From: Streptomyces mangrovi
GTDB lineage: Bacteria; Actinomycetota; Actinomycetes; Streptomycetales; Streptomycetaceae
Assembly (NCBI RefSeq): GCF_900114215.1
Contig: NZ_FOSG01000017.1
Span: 1 to 64,000, forward strand
DNA length: 64,000 nucleotides
Direction of reading: 5' to 3'
Under the pieces are notes generated by a model, which saw only the letters and a program-made list of their open reading frames with translations, was not told the origin of the DNA and made no database searches. The stretch's first letter is position 1. The number at the start of each line of letters is the position of its first letter. The translations under genes were made by a program, and so were the position numbers. This document shows positions 8,048-17,343 of this stretch, piece by piece.

Positions 8048-9428
8048 GAGTCGTCTCCTCCTTGGTGTGGTTCGTCGCGTGGTCGGGGGTCTCCGTCGCG
8101 GTCAGCGCGTCGGGTACCTCCTGTTCCAGCCGGATCACCCGCGGGCGCGCGATGGTCACGGCGACGGCGGCGAGCAGCAGCAGGCCCGCGCCGAGGAACA
8201 CCAGGGCGATGTCCGCGCCGGTGCCGGTGATCCGGCCGACCGTCGTCTCCAGGGCACCGCCCGACGAGACCAGCGGGCGGGCCACCAACTCCACCAGCGG
8301 GCCGGCCAGTCCGTACGCGACGGGGTCGGTGGACCAGGCGATGGCACGGCGCACCGCGAAGACGCGGCCCTGCATCTCACGCGGTGTCTTCAGCTGCCAC
8401 AGGGTGGCCGTGACCACGTTGATCACGGAGTAGCCGCCCAGGACGCCGAACAGTGCCACGGCGATCACCCAGGGTGAGGGGTGGACACCGCAGGCCAGCA
8501 CCAGCAGGCCGTTGACCGAGGTGATCGCCAGGATGGCGGCCACCCGCCGGGTGGGCGCGCGGCGCAGGCTGAGGTAGAAACCGACGAGCAGCATGCCCGC
8601 CCAGCCGACGGCCTCCACGGTGCCGAGCTGCGCCGGGGTGCCGATGCTGAGCACCAGTGGCGGGACCAGCACCACGACGAGTTCGACGGCCAGGTTGGTC
8701 ACCGCGAAGAACACCAGAAGGCCGAGCAGTCCGCGCCGGGCTCGGATGAACCGCCAGCCGTCGGCGACGTCCCGGCGTACCGACCGTCGGGGCCCGGGCC
8801 CGTCCTCCGCCGCCCCCGTCCCGTCCTCCTCCACAGCGTGGGCCCTCCCCGGCGCGCCCGTGCCGTCGGCTGCCCTCCACCGTCCGGCCACGATCAGCGT
8901 GCCGACGGCTACGCAGAAGGTCAGCACGTCGAGCGCGACCAGTCCGGAGAGCCCTGTCACCGTGTACAGGGCGCCGCCGAGCGCCGCGCCGACCAGTCGT
9001 CCCATGCCGTCGGCGAGACCGATCCGGCCGTTGGCCCGGCTCAGTTCGCTGGTCGGCGCGATCTCCGGCACCAGGGCGGACAGCGCGGGCCACTGGAAGG
9101 CGGTGCACACCGAGGACACCGCCACCAGCACGTAGACGTGCCACATCACCAGCACGCCGGCGTGGTGCGCCAGGCCGACCGCGGCCGGGACGACGACGGC
9201 CACGGCGTCACTGAGCAGCATCGTCCGGCGGCGGTCCCAGCGGTCGACCAGCGCTCCGGCCGCGGGCAGTGCCAGCACCCCGGGCAGGGAACCGGCCAGC
9301 ACCACGGTGCTGAAGTAGGTGACCGACCCGGTGGTCTCGAAGACCCAGACCCCTAGGCCGAAGACGGTGACGGCGGAACCGATCAGGGAGACGAGCTGGC
9401 CGAACCAGATCAGGTTGAAGACGCGCAC
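8037..9428 (-). CDS. MFS transporter, probable peptide exporter
   Basis: A 463-residue membrane protein with about 10-12 hydrophobic segments and the major-facilitator loop DRWDRRRTML after the second helix. A charged central loop (about 195-225, rich in Gly/Asp/Glu) separates the two halves. It lies inside the NRPS operon, one base after the large NRPS stop, and starts with GTG. Its likely job is to export the peptide and give self-resistance (inference from context). Confidence 0.88.
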   Translation of the reverse strand: MRVFNLIWFGQLVSLIGSAVTVFGLGVWVFETTGSVTYFSTVVLAGSLPGVLALPAAGALVDRWDRRRTMLLSDAVAVVVPAAVGLAHHAGVLVMWHVYVLVAVSSVCTAFQWPALSALVPEIAPTSELSRANGRIGLADGMGRLVGAALGGALYTVTGLSGLVALDVLTFCVAVGTLIVAGRWRAADGTGAPGRAHAVEEDGTGAAEDGPGPRRSVRRDVADGWRFIRARRGLLGLLVFFAVTNLAVELVVVLVPPLVLSIGTPAQLGTVEAVGWAGMLLVGFYLSLRRAPTRRVAAILAITSVNGLLVLACGVHPSPWVIAVALFGVLGGYSVINVVTATLWQLKTPREMQGRVFAVRRAIAWSTDPVAYGLAGPLVELVARPLVSSGGALETTVGRITGTGADIALVFLGAGLLLLAAVAVTIARPRVIRLEQEVPDALTATETPDHATNHTKEETTHGA

Positions 9429-9429
9429 C

Positions 9430-12400
9430 TCACCGGCCTCCCTCTGACGTCCGGTCCTCCCCGCCCTCCCAGGGCCGGGCCCCGGGATTCTCCAGGGCCG
9501 CGGCCAGGACCTCGCGCAGCCCGTCCGGCCAGCCGCGCACCGTGTCGCGGTCGAACAGCTCGGTGCTGTACTCGATCCAGCCGGAGATCCCCTCCCCGGT
9601 CTCGTGGCAGCGCACCTGGAAGTCGTATCGGCAGGTGTCCCGGTCCACGGCGACGTCCTCGGCGGTCAGCCCGTGCGGCCACACCGCGCCCGAGGGGTAG
9701 TTCTGCACCGCGAACATCGTCCGGCAGGGTGCGACCCGCTCCGTGAGTACCTCGTAGGGCAGGTCCTGGTACTCCCAGGCGGTCAGGCACTCCGCGCGCA
9801 CGGCACGCACCAGTGCGCGGAAGTCGGCCGGGACTCGCAGGTCGGCGGCGACCGGAACGATGTCGGCGAACGGTCCGACGACATCCTCGGCGACCGGGTC
9901 CGGCCGGTTGCTCACCGGCACCGCGACCGCGAAGCGCGGCGCGCCGGTGAGCCGGTGCAGCCAGCTCTGGTAGGCGGCGAACAGCACCATGAAGGTGCTG
10001 GCGCCCTCGGCCCGGGCCAGCTGCCGCACGGCGCGCGCGGTGCCCGGGCCGAGGTCGAAGGGGACCGTGGCACCGTCCATGGCGGGCTCCGCCGGGCGCG
10101 GGCGGTCGGTCGGCGCCTCCGGCGCCTCGGGCAGACCTTCCAGTCGGGCCGCCCGCTGCGCCAGGCGGCGCGCGGTGCCCGGCTCCTCCAGCCTGGCCAG
10201 CAGCCGGGCGGCGTACGGCTCGAAGCCGGGGACGTCGGGCAGGTCCAGCGGCTCACCGGAGACCAGGTGACGGTAGTAGGCGGCCAGGTCCCGCTCGATC
10301 AGGGAGACCGACCAGCCGTCGGAGACGATGTGGTGGACCGCGAAGGCCAGGACGTGGTCGCCCGGGGAGCGGCGCACCAGGGTGGCGCGCGTCAGCGGCC
10401 CCCCGCGCAGGTCGAACGGTGCGCGCAGCACCGCCGCGGCGATCCGGGCGCCGGCGTCGCCGGGGTCGTCCTCCCCGCTGACATCGCGGTGTTCCAGCGG
10501 GAACGGCCGCACCGGGTCACGCAGGCACCGCACCACGCCGTCGGCGTCGCCGGGGAAGCGGGTGCGCAGCGCCGGGTGGCGGGCGTGGACCGCGTCGAGG
10601 GCGCGCAGCAGCGCGGTGGTGTCCAGCGGACCGGTCAGACGCAGGGTGAAGCCGAGGTTGTAGGCCGCGGTGCCCGGGTGTCGGGCGCACCGCCTCCAGG
10701 TGTCGTCCTGTTGCGGGATCGGCCGGTTCGTTCCCGGTACGTCCGTCACCGGGCCGTCCACCGCGACCCCACGTGCCGACGAGCGCCGTTCGTCGATGCG
10801 GGCGGCCAGCGCCGCCACGTCGGGCGCGTCGAAGACCGTGCGCAGGGGCAGGTCGACGCCGAGGGTCCGGCGGATCCGGGCGGCCAGCCGGGCCGCCAGC
10901 AGCGAGTGGCCGCCCCGGCCGAAGAAGTCGTCGTCGCGGCCGAAGGGGCTTCCGTCGTCCAGCAGTTCGGCGAACAGCGCGGCCACGGCCGACTCGGTCG
11001 GGGTGCGCGGCGGCGAGACCGCCGGCCGTCCCACCGCGTCCGCCGCGTCCGCCGCGCTCCCCTCCGTGGCGCCCGGTTCGGGCAGCGCCCGCCGGTCGAG
11101 TTTGTTGTTGGGGGTGCGCGGCAGCTCGGGCAGGGCCGTGAGCCAGGACGGCACCAGGTGGGCGGGGAGGGTGTCGCGCAACGCGCGCCGCAGCCTCGGC
11201 AGGTCCAGCCCGGCGGGGGCCAGCCAGGCCGCGAGCCGTCCTCGGTGGGCGAGGACGGCGGCGTCCGCCACCCCGGGCAGGGCCCGCAGGGCCGACTCCA
11301 CCTCGGCGGGCTCCACGCGGTTGCCGCGGATCTTGAGCTGGCCGTCGAGCCGCCCGAGGAACTCCAGTTCGCCGTCGGCCCGCCACCGGGCCAGATCCCC
11401 GGTGCGGTACGCGCGGGCGCCCGGTACGTCCCCGAAGGGGTCGGGCACGAACCGCTCGGCCGTCAGGTCCGGCCTGTCCAGGTAACCGTGGGTCAGGCCC
11501 GTGCCGCTGATCCACACCTCGCCGGGGACGCCCACCGGGACGAGTTCGCCGTCGGCGTCCACCAGGGCGATCCGGCAGCCGGGAACGGGCCGGCCCGCCG
11601 GCACCGGACCGGTACCGGCCGGCCCGTCCGGCGCGGCGGGTGGTACCCGGTGGCGGGTGGAGGTCATGGTGCACTCGGTGGGCCCGTACTGGTTCACCAC
11701 CTGGGTGTCCGGGGCGAACGCCCGGCGCGCCCGGGCGGCGTCGTCGTGGTCGAGCGTCTCCCCGCTGAGCAGCACCAGGCGGACGCCGGGTGCCGGACCG
11801 GGGCGGTCCTCCAGCTCGGCGAGCACCGCGCGGAGCATGGTCGGCACCACACTGAGCAGGCAGGTGACGTCCTCGACGGCGATCAGTCCGGCGATCGCCC
11901 CGGGGTCGGTGGCCTGGTCGTCGGAAGGCAGCACCACCCGGGCCCCGGCGGTCAGCGGGCCGAAGAGATCGCGGACGGAGGCGTCGAAGGACACCGGGGC
12001 CAGCTGCAGCACCGTGTCCGCCGTGCCCACGCCGTACGCGCGGACCATGTGGTCCAGGTGGGCGACGGCGCCCGCGTGGTGGGCGAGCACCCCCTTGGGG
12101 CGGCCGGTGGAGCCGGAGGTGTAGAAGACGAAGGCGGTGTCGGCGGGCGTGGTCCCGGTGTCGGGCGGCGCGGCGGGCCGGCCGGCGATCAGCGCCCGAG
12201 TGGCCGGGTCGGCCAGGTCCACCCGCACGCCGTCGAAGCTGCCGAACGCGTCCGGCGCTCCCCCGTCACCGTCCGGTGTCCCGCCGGTGACCAGTCGGCG
12301 CGCTCGGCTGTCGGCCAGCAGCAGGTCCAGGCGGGCCGCCGGGTAGGTGAGGTCCAGGGGCACCGCGGTGGCGCCGCTCTTGAGCACCGCCAGCAGGGCC

Positions 12401-15400
12401 ACCGCCAGTCCGGCCGAGCGCGGCAGCGCCACGGCCACCACGTCGCCCCGGCCTGTTCCCAGGGCGCGCAGGTGGTGCGCCAGCCGATTGGCGCGCTCCT
12501 CCACCTGCCGGTAGGTCAGCGTCCCGTCCGGCCCGTCCAGGGCGGTGGCGTCGGGAGTGCGGGCGGCCCGCAGGGCGATCAGGTCGTGCAGGCACGCCGC
12601 CGACGGCGCGGAGGGGGCGCCTGCGGCCAACAGCGACTCGCGTTCGGCCGGGGTGAGCATCGCGAGCCGGTGGACCGGGGTGTCGGGGTTCCGTACGGCG
12701 GCAGCCAGCAGCGTCCGGAAGTGGCGCGCCATGCGGGCGATCCGGTCGTGCTCGTGGAGGTCGGTCCGGTAGAGGAACCAGCCTCGGACGCCGTCGCGGC
12801 CCTCCTCCAGGGTGAGGTTCAGCTCCGCCTTGGCGTGTGCCGCCGAGGGCGGGAGTTCGGTCAGTCCCACGTGCGGGCCGAGGGTCGCCGTGCCTTCCTC
12901 CCGCCTTTCCAGGGTGATGGTGTGGCGGCCCAGCGCCTCGGCGTCCAGTCCGAGTTCGTCCACCATCCGGTCGAACGGCAGCCGCCGGTGGGCGAAGGCG
13001 CCCAGGAGGGTCTCGCGGACCTCTCGGCACAGCTCGCGGAAGGCGGTCACGCGCGGGACGCGTACCCGCAGTGGCAGGGTGTTGAGGAACATGCCTACGA
13101 CGTCGGCCAGTTCGGGCCGCGGCCGGTCGATCACCGGGGTGGTCAGGACGATGTCGTCCTGGCCGGTGTACCGCCGCAGCAGCGCGGCGTAGGCGGCGGT
13201 CAGCACCATGAACGGCGTGCAGCCCGTTTTGGCGGCCAGGTCTGCGAGCCCGTCGCTCACCGCCCGCGGCAGGGTGAAGGCGTGGACGGCTCCCGCCGTC
13301 GAGGGGGCGGCCGAGCGCGGGTGGTCGGCGGGCAGGTCCAGGGCGGGGGCGCCGTCGAGCCGGTCGCGCCAGTAGGCCAGGTCCCGTCCCAGCGCCCCGC
13401 CGGACACCAGCGCGCGCTGCCAGCGCGCGAAGTCCCGGTAGCGGACCGGGGGCGGGGCGGGCAGCGGGACGTCCGGTCCGTCGAGCAGGGCCCGGTAGAT
13501 CCGGTCCAGGTCGCGCACCAGCAACCGGACCGACCGGGCGTCCACGGCGATGTGGTGCGCGGTGAGGGCCAGGACGTGGTCGTCCTCGGCCAGGCGGACG
13601 AGCGTGGCGGCGAGCAGCGGGCCGGTCCGCAGGTCGAAGCGGTGGCCGGCCGCGCGGCGCAGCTCGTCGCGGAGTGCCGCCTCGCGCTCAGCCGCCGCCA
13701 GCCCGCTCAGGTCCCGGCCGCGCAGTTCCACCGGTTCCGGCGCGGCGACCTCGGGGACGGGTGTGCCGTCCCGGTCGTGGTAGCGGGTGCGGAGCGCCTC
13801 GTGGCGCTCCATCAGGAGGTCCAGGGCGCGGGCGAGGATGTCGGCGTCGAGCGGGCCGCGCAGCCGGTACGCCTCGGGGACGGTGTAGGAGGGGTCGCCG
13901 GGGGCGAGTTGTTCGACCAGCCACAGGCGGGCCTCGGCGAAGGAGGGTTCGGGCACCGGGTCGTCGGTGACCAGGACCGGCGGCAGGGCGGCCCCGGCCG
14001 TATCGCCCCCGGTCATGCCGTCGCTCCCGGTGTTCGACCCGGCTACCCGCGTGCCGAGTTCGGCGACGGTGGGCGCGTCGAACACCAGGCGCAGCGGTAT
14101 CTCGATGCCCAGTTCCTCCCCCAGTTCGGCCACCATCCGGGCGGCCAGCAGGGAGTGGCCTCCGAGGGCGAAGAAGTCGTCGTGCCGTCCGACGCCGGGC
14201 ACGCCGAGCAGCTCGGCCCAGCGGGCGGCCAGGGCGGTCTCCACCGGCCCGGCGGGCGGCTCGTACGCGCCGCGCCGGTGGCTGTCGGAGTCCGGCGCCG
14301 GCAACCGGCGACGGTCGACCTTGCCGTTGGCCGACAGCGGGAAGGCGTCCAGGACGACGAAGGCCGAGGGCACCATGGGTTCCGGCAGCCGGAGGCGCAG
14401 CCAGGCGCGCAGTGCGCCCGGGTCGGGCGGGGACACGGGGTCGGCGGGGGTGAGATGGGCGACCAGCCGGGTGCCCGCCTCACCGGCACGGTCCGCGGTC
14501 ACCACGACTTGGTCGGTCGCCGGGTGTTCGGCCAGAGTCGCCTCGATCTCGCCGGGTTCGATCCGGATACCGCGGACCTTGACCTGGTGGTCGACACGGC
14601 CGAGGAACTCCAGAGTGCCGTCCGGGCGCCACCGCGCCAGGTCCCCGGTGCGGTAGAGCCTGCCACCAGGCAGACCGAGGGGATCGGGCACGAACCGCTC
14701 CGCCGTCAGATCCGACCTGCCCAGGTAGCCGCGTGCGATCTGCACGCCGCCCAGGTGGAGTTCGCCGGGCACGCCGACCGGCTGCGGCTCGCCGTGCCGG
14801 TCCAGCACGTGGCAGGTGGTGTTGGCGACGGGTCTGCCGATGGGGACGGCGTGCCCGTCCTCGTCCGGCGCGCACCGCTGGGCGGTGACGTCCACCGCGG
14901 CCTCGGTGGGTCCGTAGAGGTTGTGCAGTTCGGGCCGCCCCTGCGGTCCGCCGCCGAAGCGGGCGAAGAACGCGGCGCGCAGGTCGGCGGGGAGCGTCTC
15001 ACCACTGCACAGCACCCGCCGCAGACCGGTGCAGTGGGCCGAGAGGGGGTCGCGCAGGAACTCGCGCAGCATCGACGGCACGAAGTGGACCGTGGTGACC
15101 TCGGCGGACAGGATCAGCTCGCGCAGGTGGGCGGGGTCACGGTGGCGGCCGGGCTCGGCGACGGCCAGGCAGGCCCCGGCGAGCAGGGGCCAGAAGAACT
15201 CCCAGACCGAGACGTCGAAGGTGGCGACGGTCTTCTGGAGCACCACGTCGTCGGGGGTCAGGCCGTACTCCTGCTGGGCCCACAGCAGCCGGTTGCGGAT
15301 CGCGCGGTGGCTGACCATCACGCCCTTCGGGGCGCCGGTGGAACCCGAGGTGTGGATGACGTAGGCGAGGTGGTCGGGGTGCGGGCGGACGCCGGGCGGG

Positions 15401-17343
15401 GTGTCGGGCCGGGCGGCGACGCGGGCGGCCTCGGCGTCTTCGTCCAGGACGACCGTCCGGGCGGGGGTGCCGGCCAGGGCGGGGGCCAGCGCGCCGGTGG
15501 TGACGGCCAGTTCGACGTCGGCGCCGGTGATGACGGCGGCCAGCCGGTGCGGTGGGTGCTCCGGATCGAGCGGCAGGTAGGGGGCGCCCGACTTGAGCAC
15601 GGCGAGGAGGGTGATCACCAGTTCGGCGGATCGCTCCAGCAGGACGGCGACCGGGTGGTCCGGTCGGGCGCCCGCCGCGATCAGGTGGTGGGCCAGCCGG
15701 TTGGCGCGCCGGTGCAGCTCGGCGTGGTCGAGGCGCTGGTCGCGGTGGACCAGCGCGAGCGCACGGGGGGAGCGGACCGCCCGCTCCTCGATGAGCGCCA
15801 CCAGGTCGCCGGGGCCGGGGTACCCGGTGGGCCGGCCCTGCCAGCCGGTGGTGAGCCTTTCGCGTTCGGTGTCGGTGAGCAGCGGCAGTCGGTCCACCGG
15901 GCGGCCGGGGTCCTTCACCGCGGCGGTGAGCAGCCGCAGGTAGTGCCCGGCCGTTCGGGTGACGGTGGCCTCGTCGAAGAGGTCGCGGCCGTACTCGAAC
16001 TCCAGCGTCACCTCGCCGCCCTGCTCGTCCACGTCCAGGAGCAGGTCGAAGCGGCTGGTTCCCAGGTCCTGGCAGGGCAGTTCGGTCATCGTCGCCGCGC
16101 CCAGCCGGACCGGCTCGCGCGGTGTGTTGTTCCAGTTGAACATCACCTGGAACACCGGAGGCGTGCTGGGATCGCGGTCTGGGGCGAGCGCCTCGACGAC
16201 CTGCTCGAAGGGAACGTCCTGGTGGGCGAGCGCCTCCAGGGTCCGCTCCCTGACGTGGTCGACCAGGCCGCCGAAGGAGCGCCGTCCGACATCCTCGGCA
16301 CGGATCACCACGGTGTTGGTGAAGACCCCGACAAGTGGCTCCACTTCGGGCAGGAGGCGGCCCGCGACGGGCACCCCGACCAGGATGTCGTCCTGTCCGG
16401 CGTAACGGGCCAGCAGTGCGTGGAAGGCCGCGAGCAGCACCATGAACGGGGTGGCCGAGCGCTCCTGGGCCAGGGCGCGCACCGCCTCGGCCAGACCGGG
16501 GTCCAGCGACGTGCGGACGCAGCCGCCCGCCCCGGTGGGCTCGGCAGGACGGGGGCGGTCGGCGGGCAGATCCAGGCGCGCGGGGGCACCGTCGAGCCGG
16601 TCGCGCCAGTGCTCCAGACTCGCGCGGTGGCCGCCGGCGTCGGCATGGCGGCGTTGCCACACGGCGTAGTCCCCGTACTGGACGGGGAGTTCGGGCACCG
16701 GATCGCCGTGGTAGAGGGCGCTCAGTTCCCGCTGCGTCACGCCGACGGACCAGCCGTCGAAGGCGATGTGGTGGAAGGTCAGCAGCAGATGATGCTCGCC
16801 GCCGGAGCCGCGGCCGTCACCACCGCTGATGAGCAGACCGCGCCAGACGGGACCGCGCCGCAGGTCGAAGGGGCGGTGCAGCTCGGCGACGATCCGGTCG
16901 TTGACCTCCCGCGGGGTGATCTCGGGCCGATGCTCGCGCTCCAGTCGGAAGGAGACCGGGCGCACCTCCTGGATCTCCTCGGTGCCCTCGCGCCGGTAGA
17001 CCGTGCGCAGCACCTCGTGGCGCCGCTCCAGTTCGCGCAGTGCCTCCTCCAGCGCGTCGGCGTCCAGTGGGCCGTCCACGCGCAGCGGCAGCGGCACGTG
17101 GTAGTTGGTCGCGGCGGGATGGAGCTCGTCCAGGAACAGCATGCGCCGCTGGGCGAACGAGGCCGTCCTCCGGCCCCGCACCGGTTCGACGGTGCGGGTG
17201 CGGGTGCGGGCCGCGCCGCTGCGCGCGGCCTCGCGCAGTCTGCTCTCCAGGGCCGCCCGACGGCTCCCGGGCCGCGGGGGGCCGGACGGGTCGACGTGTC
17301 CCATGACGCCACTCCCCTCCCCTTCGGTGCCGGACGCGCTCAC
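9430..17343 (-). CDS. NRPS, domains C-A-T-C-A-T-C
   Basis: A 2637-residue synthetase. C1: HHIAFDG at about 190. A1: TSGSTGAPKG at about 665, NLYGPTE, pocket read as D-V-W-H-L-S-L-V-D-K, the serine code. T1: FFALGGHSLLA, Ser about 1063. C2: HHIAVDA at about 1264, with Ala for the motif Gly. A2: YTSGSTGRPKG at about 1744, NQYGPTE, pocket read as D-A-R-S-L-S-Q-M-T-K, which I cannot assign. T2: FFGRGGHSLLA, Ser about 2145. C3: HHIVSDG at about 2338. The protein ends after C3 with no A, T or TE, so the chain must continue on another protein, most simply the A-T didomain (Val). I see no epimerase domain. The GTG start overlaps the stop of the upstream NRPS by four bases. Pocket reading is by eye. 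Confidence 0.93.
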   Translation of the reverse strand: MSASGTEGEGSGVMGHVDPSGPPRPGSRRAALESRLREAARSGAARTRTRTVEPVRGRRTASFAQRRMLFLDELHPAATNYHVPLPLRVDGPLDADALEEALRELERRHEVLRTVYRREGTEEIQEVRPVSFRLEREHRPEITPREVNDRIVAELHRPFDLRRGPVWRGLLISGGDGRGSGGEHHLLLTFHHIAFDGWSVGVTQRELSALYHGDPVPELPVQYGDYAVWQRRHADAGGHRASLEHWRDRLDGAPARLDLPADRPRPAEPTGAGGCVRTSLDPGLAEAVRALAQERSATPFMVLLAAFHALLARYAGQDDILVGVPVAGRLLPEVEPLVGVFTNTVVIRAEDVGRRSFGGLVDHVRERTLEALAHQDVPFEQVVEALAPDRDPSTPPVFQVMFNWNNTPREPVRLGAATMTELPCQDLGTSRFDLLLDVDEQGGEVTLEFEYGRDLFDEATVTRTAGHYLRLLTAAVKDPGRPVDRLPLLTDTERERLTTGWQGRPTGYPGPGDLVALIEERAVRSPRALALVHRDQRLDHAELHRRANRLAHHLIAAGARPDHPVAVLLERSAELVITLLAVLKSGAPYLPLDPEHPPHRLAAVITGADVELAVTTGALAPALAGTPARTVVLDEDAEAARVAARPDTPPGVRPHPDHLAYVIHTSGSTGAPKGVMVSHRAIRNRLLWAQQEYGLTPDDVVLQKTVATFDVSVWEFFWPLLAGACLAVAEPGRHRDPAHLRELILSAEVTTVHFVPSMLREFLRDPLSAHCTGLRRVLCSGETLPADLRAAFFARFGGGPQGRPELHNLYGPTEAAVDVTAQRCAPDEDGHAVPIGRPVANTTCHVLDRHGEPQPVGVPGELHLGGVQIARGYLGRSDLTAERFVPDPLGLPGGRLYRTGDLARWRPDGTLEFLGRVDHQVKVRGIRIEPGEIEATLAEHPATDQVVVTADRAGEAGTRLVAHLTPADPVSPPDPGALRAWLRLRLPEPMVPSAFVVLDAFPLSANGKVDRRRLPAPDSDSHRRGAYEPPAGPVETALAARWAELLGVPGVGRHDDFFALGGHSLLAARMVAELGEELGIEIPLRLVFDAPTVAELGTRVAGSNTGSDGMTGGDTAGAALPPVLVTDDPVPEPSFAEARLWLVEQLAPGDPSYTVPEAYRLRGPLDADILARALDLLMERHEALRTRYHDRDGTPVPEVAAPEPVELRGRDLSGLAAAEREAALRDELRRAAGHRFDLRTGPLLAATLVRLAEDDHVLALTAHHIAVDARSVRLLVRDLDRIYRALLDGPDVPLPAPPPVRYRDFARWQRALVSGGALGRDLAYWRDRLDGAPALDLPADHPRSAAPSTAGAVHAFTLPRAVSDGLADLAAKTGCTPFMVLTAAYAALLRRYTGQDDIVLTTPVIDRPRPELADVVGMFLNTLPLRVRVPRVTAFRELCREVRETLLGAFAHRRLPFDRMVDELGLDAEALGRHTITLERREEGTATLGPHVGLTELPPSAAHAKAELNLTLEEGRDGVRGWFLYRTDLHEHDRIARMARHFRTLLAAAVRNPDTPVHRLAMLTPAERESLLAAGAPSAPSAACLHDLIALRAARTPDATALDGPDGTLTYRQVEERANRLAHHLRALGTGRGDVVAVALPRSAGLAVALLAVLKSGATAVPLDLTYPAARLDLLLADSRARRLVTGGTPDGDGGAPDAFGSFDGVRVDLADPATRALIAGRPAAPPDTGTTPADTAFVFYTSGSTGRPKGVLAHHAGAVAHLDHMVRAYGVGTADTVLQLAPVSFDASVRDLFGPLTAGARVVLPSDDQATDPGAIAGLIAVEDVTCLLSVVPTMLRAVLAELEDRPGPAPGVRLVLLSGETLDHDDAARARRAFAPDTQVVNQYGPTECTMTSTRHRVPPAAPDGPAGTGPVPAGRPVPGCRIALVDADGELVPVGVPGEVWISGTGLTHGYLDRPDLTAERFVPDPFGDVPGARAYRTGDLARWRADGELEFLGRLDGQLKIRGNRVEPAEVESALRALPGVADAAVLAHRGRLAAWLAPAGLDLPRLRRALRDTLPAHLVPSWLTALPELPRTPNNKLDRRALPEPGATEGSAADAADAVGRPAVSPPRTPTESAVAALFAELLDDGSPFGRDDDFFGRGGHSLLAARLAARIRRTLGVDLPLRTVFDAPDVAALAARIDERRSSARGVAVDGPVTDVPGTNRPIPQQDDTWRRCARHPGTAAYNLGFTLRLTGPLDTTALLRALDAVHARHPALRTRFPGDADGVVRCLRDPVRPFPLEHRDVSGEDDPGDAGARIAAAVLRAPFDLRGGPLTRATLVRRSPGDHVLAFAVHHIVSDGWSVSLIERDLAAYYRHLVSGEPLDLPDVPGFEPYAARLLARLEEPGTARRLAQRAARLEGLPEAPEAPTDRPRPAEPAMDGATVPFDLGPGTARAVRQLARAEGASTFMVLFAAYQSWLHRLTGAPRFAVAVPVSNRPDPVAEDVVGPFADIVPVAADLRVPADFRALVRAVRAECLTAWEYQDLPYEVLTERVAPCRTMFAVQNYPSGAVWPHGLTAEDVAVDRDTCRYDFQVRCHETGEGISGWIEYSTELFDRDTVRGWPDGLREVLAAALENPGARPWEGGEDRTSEGGR

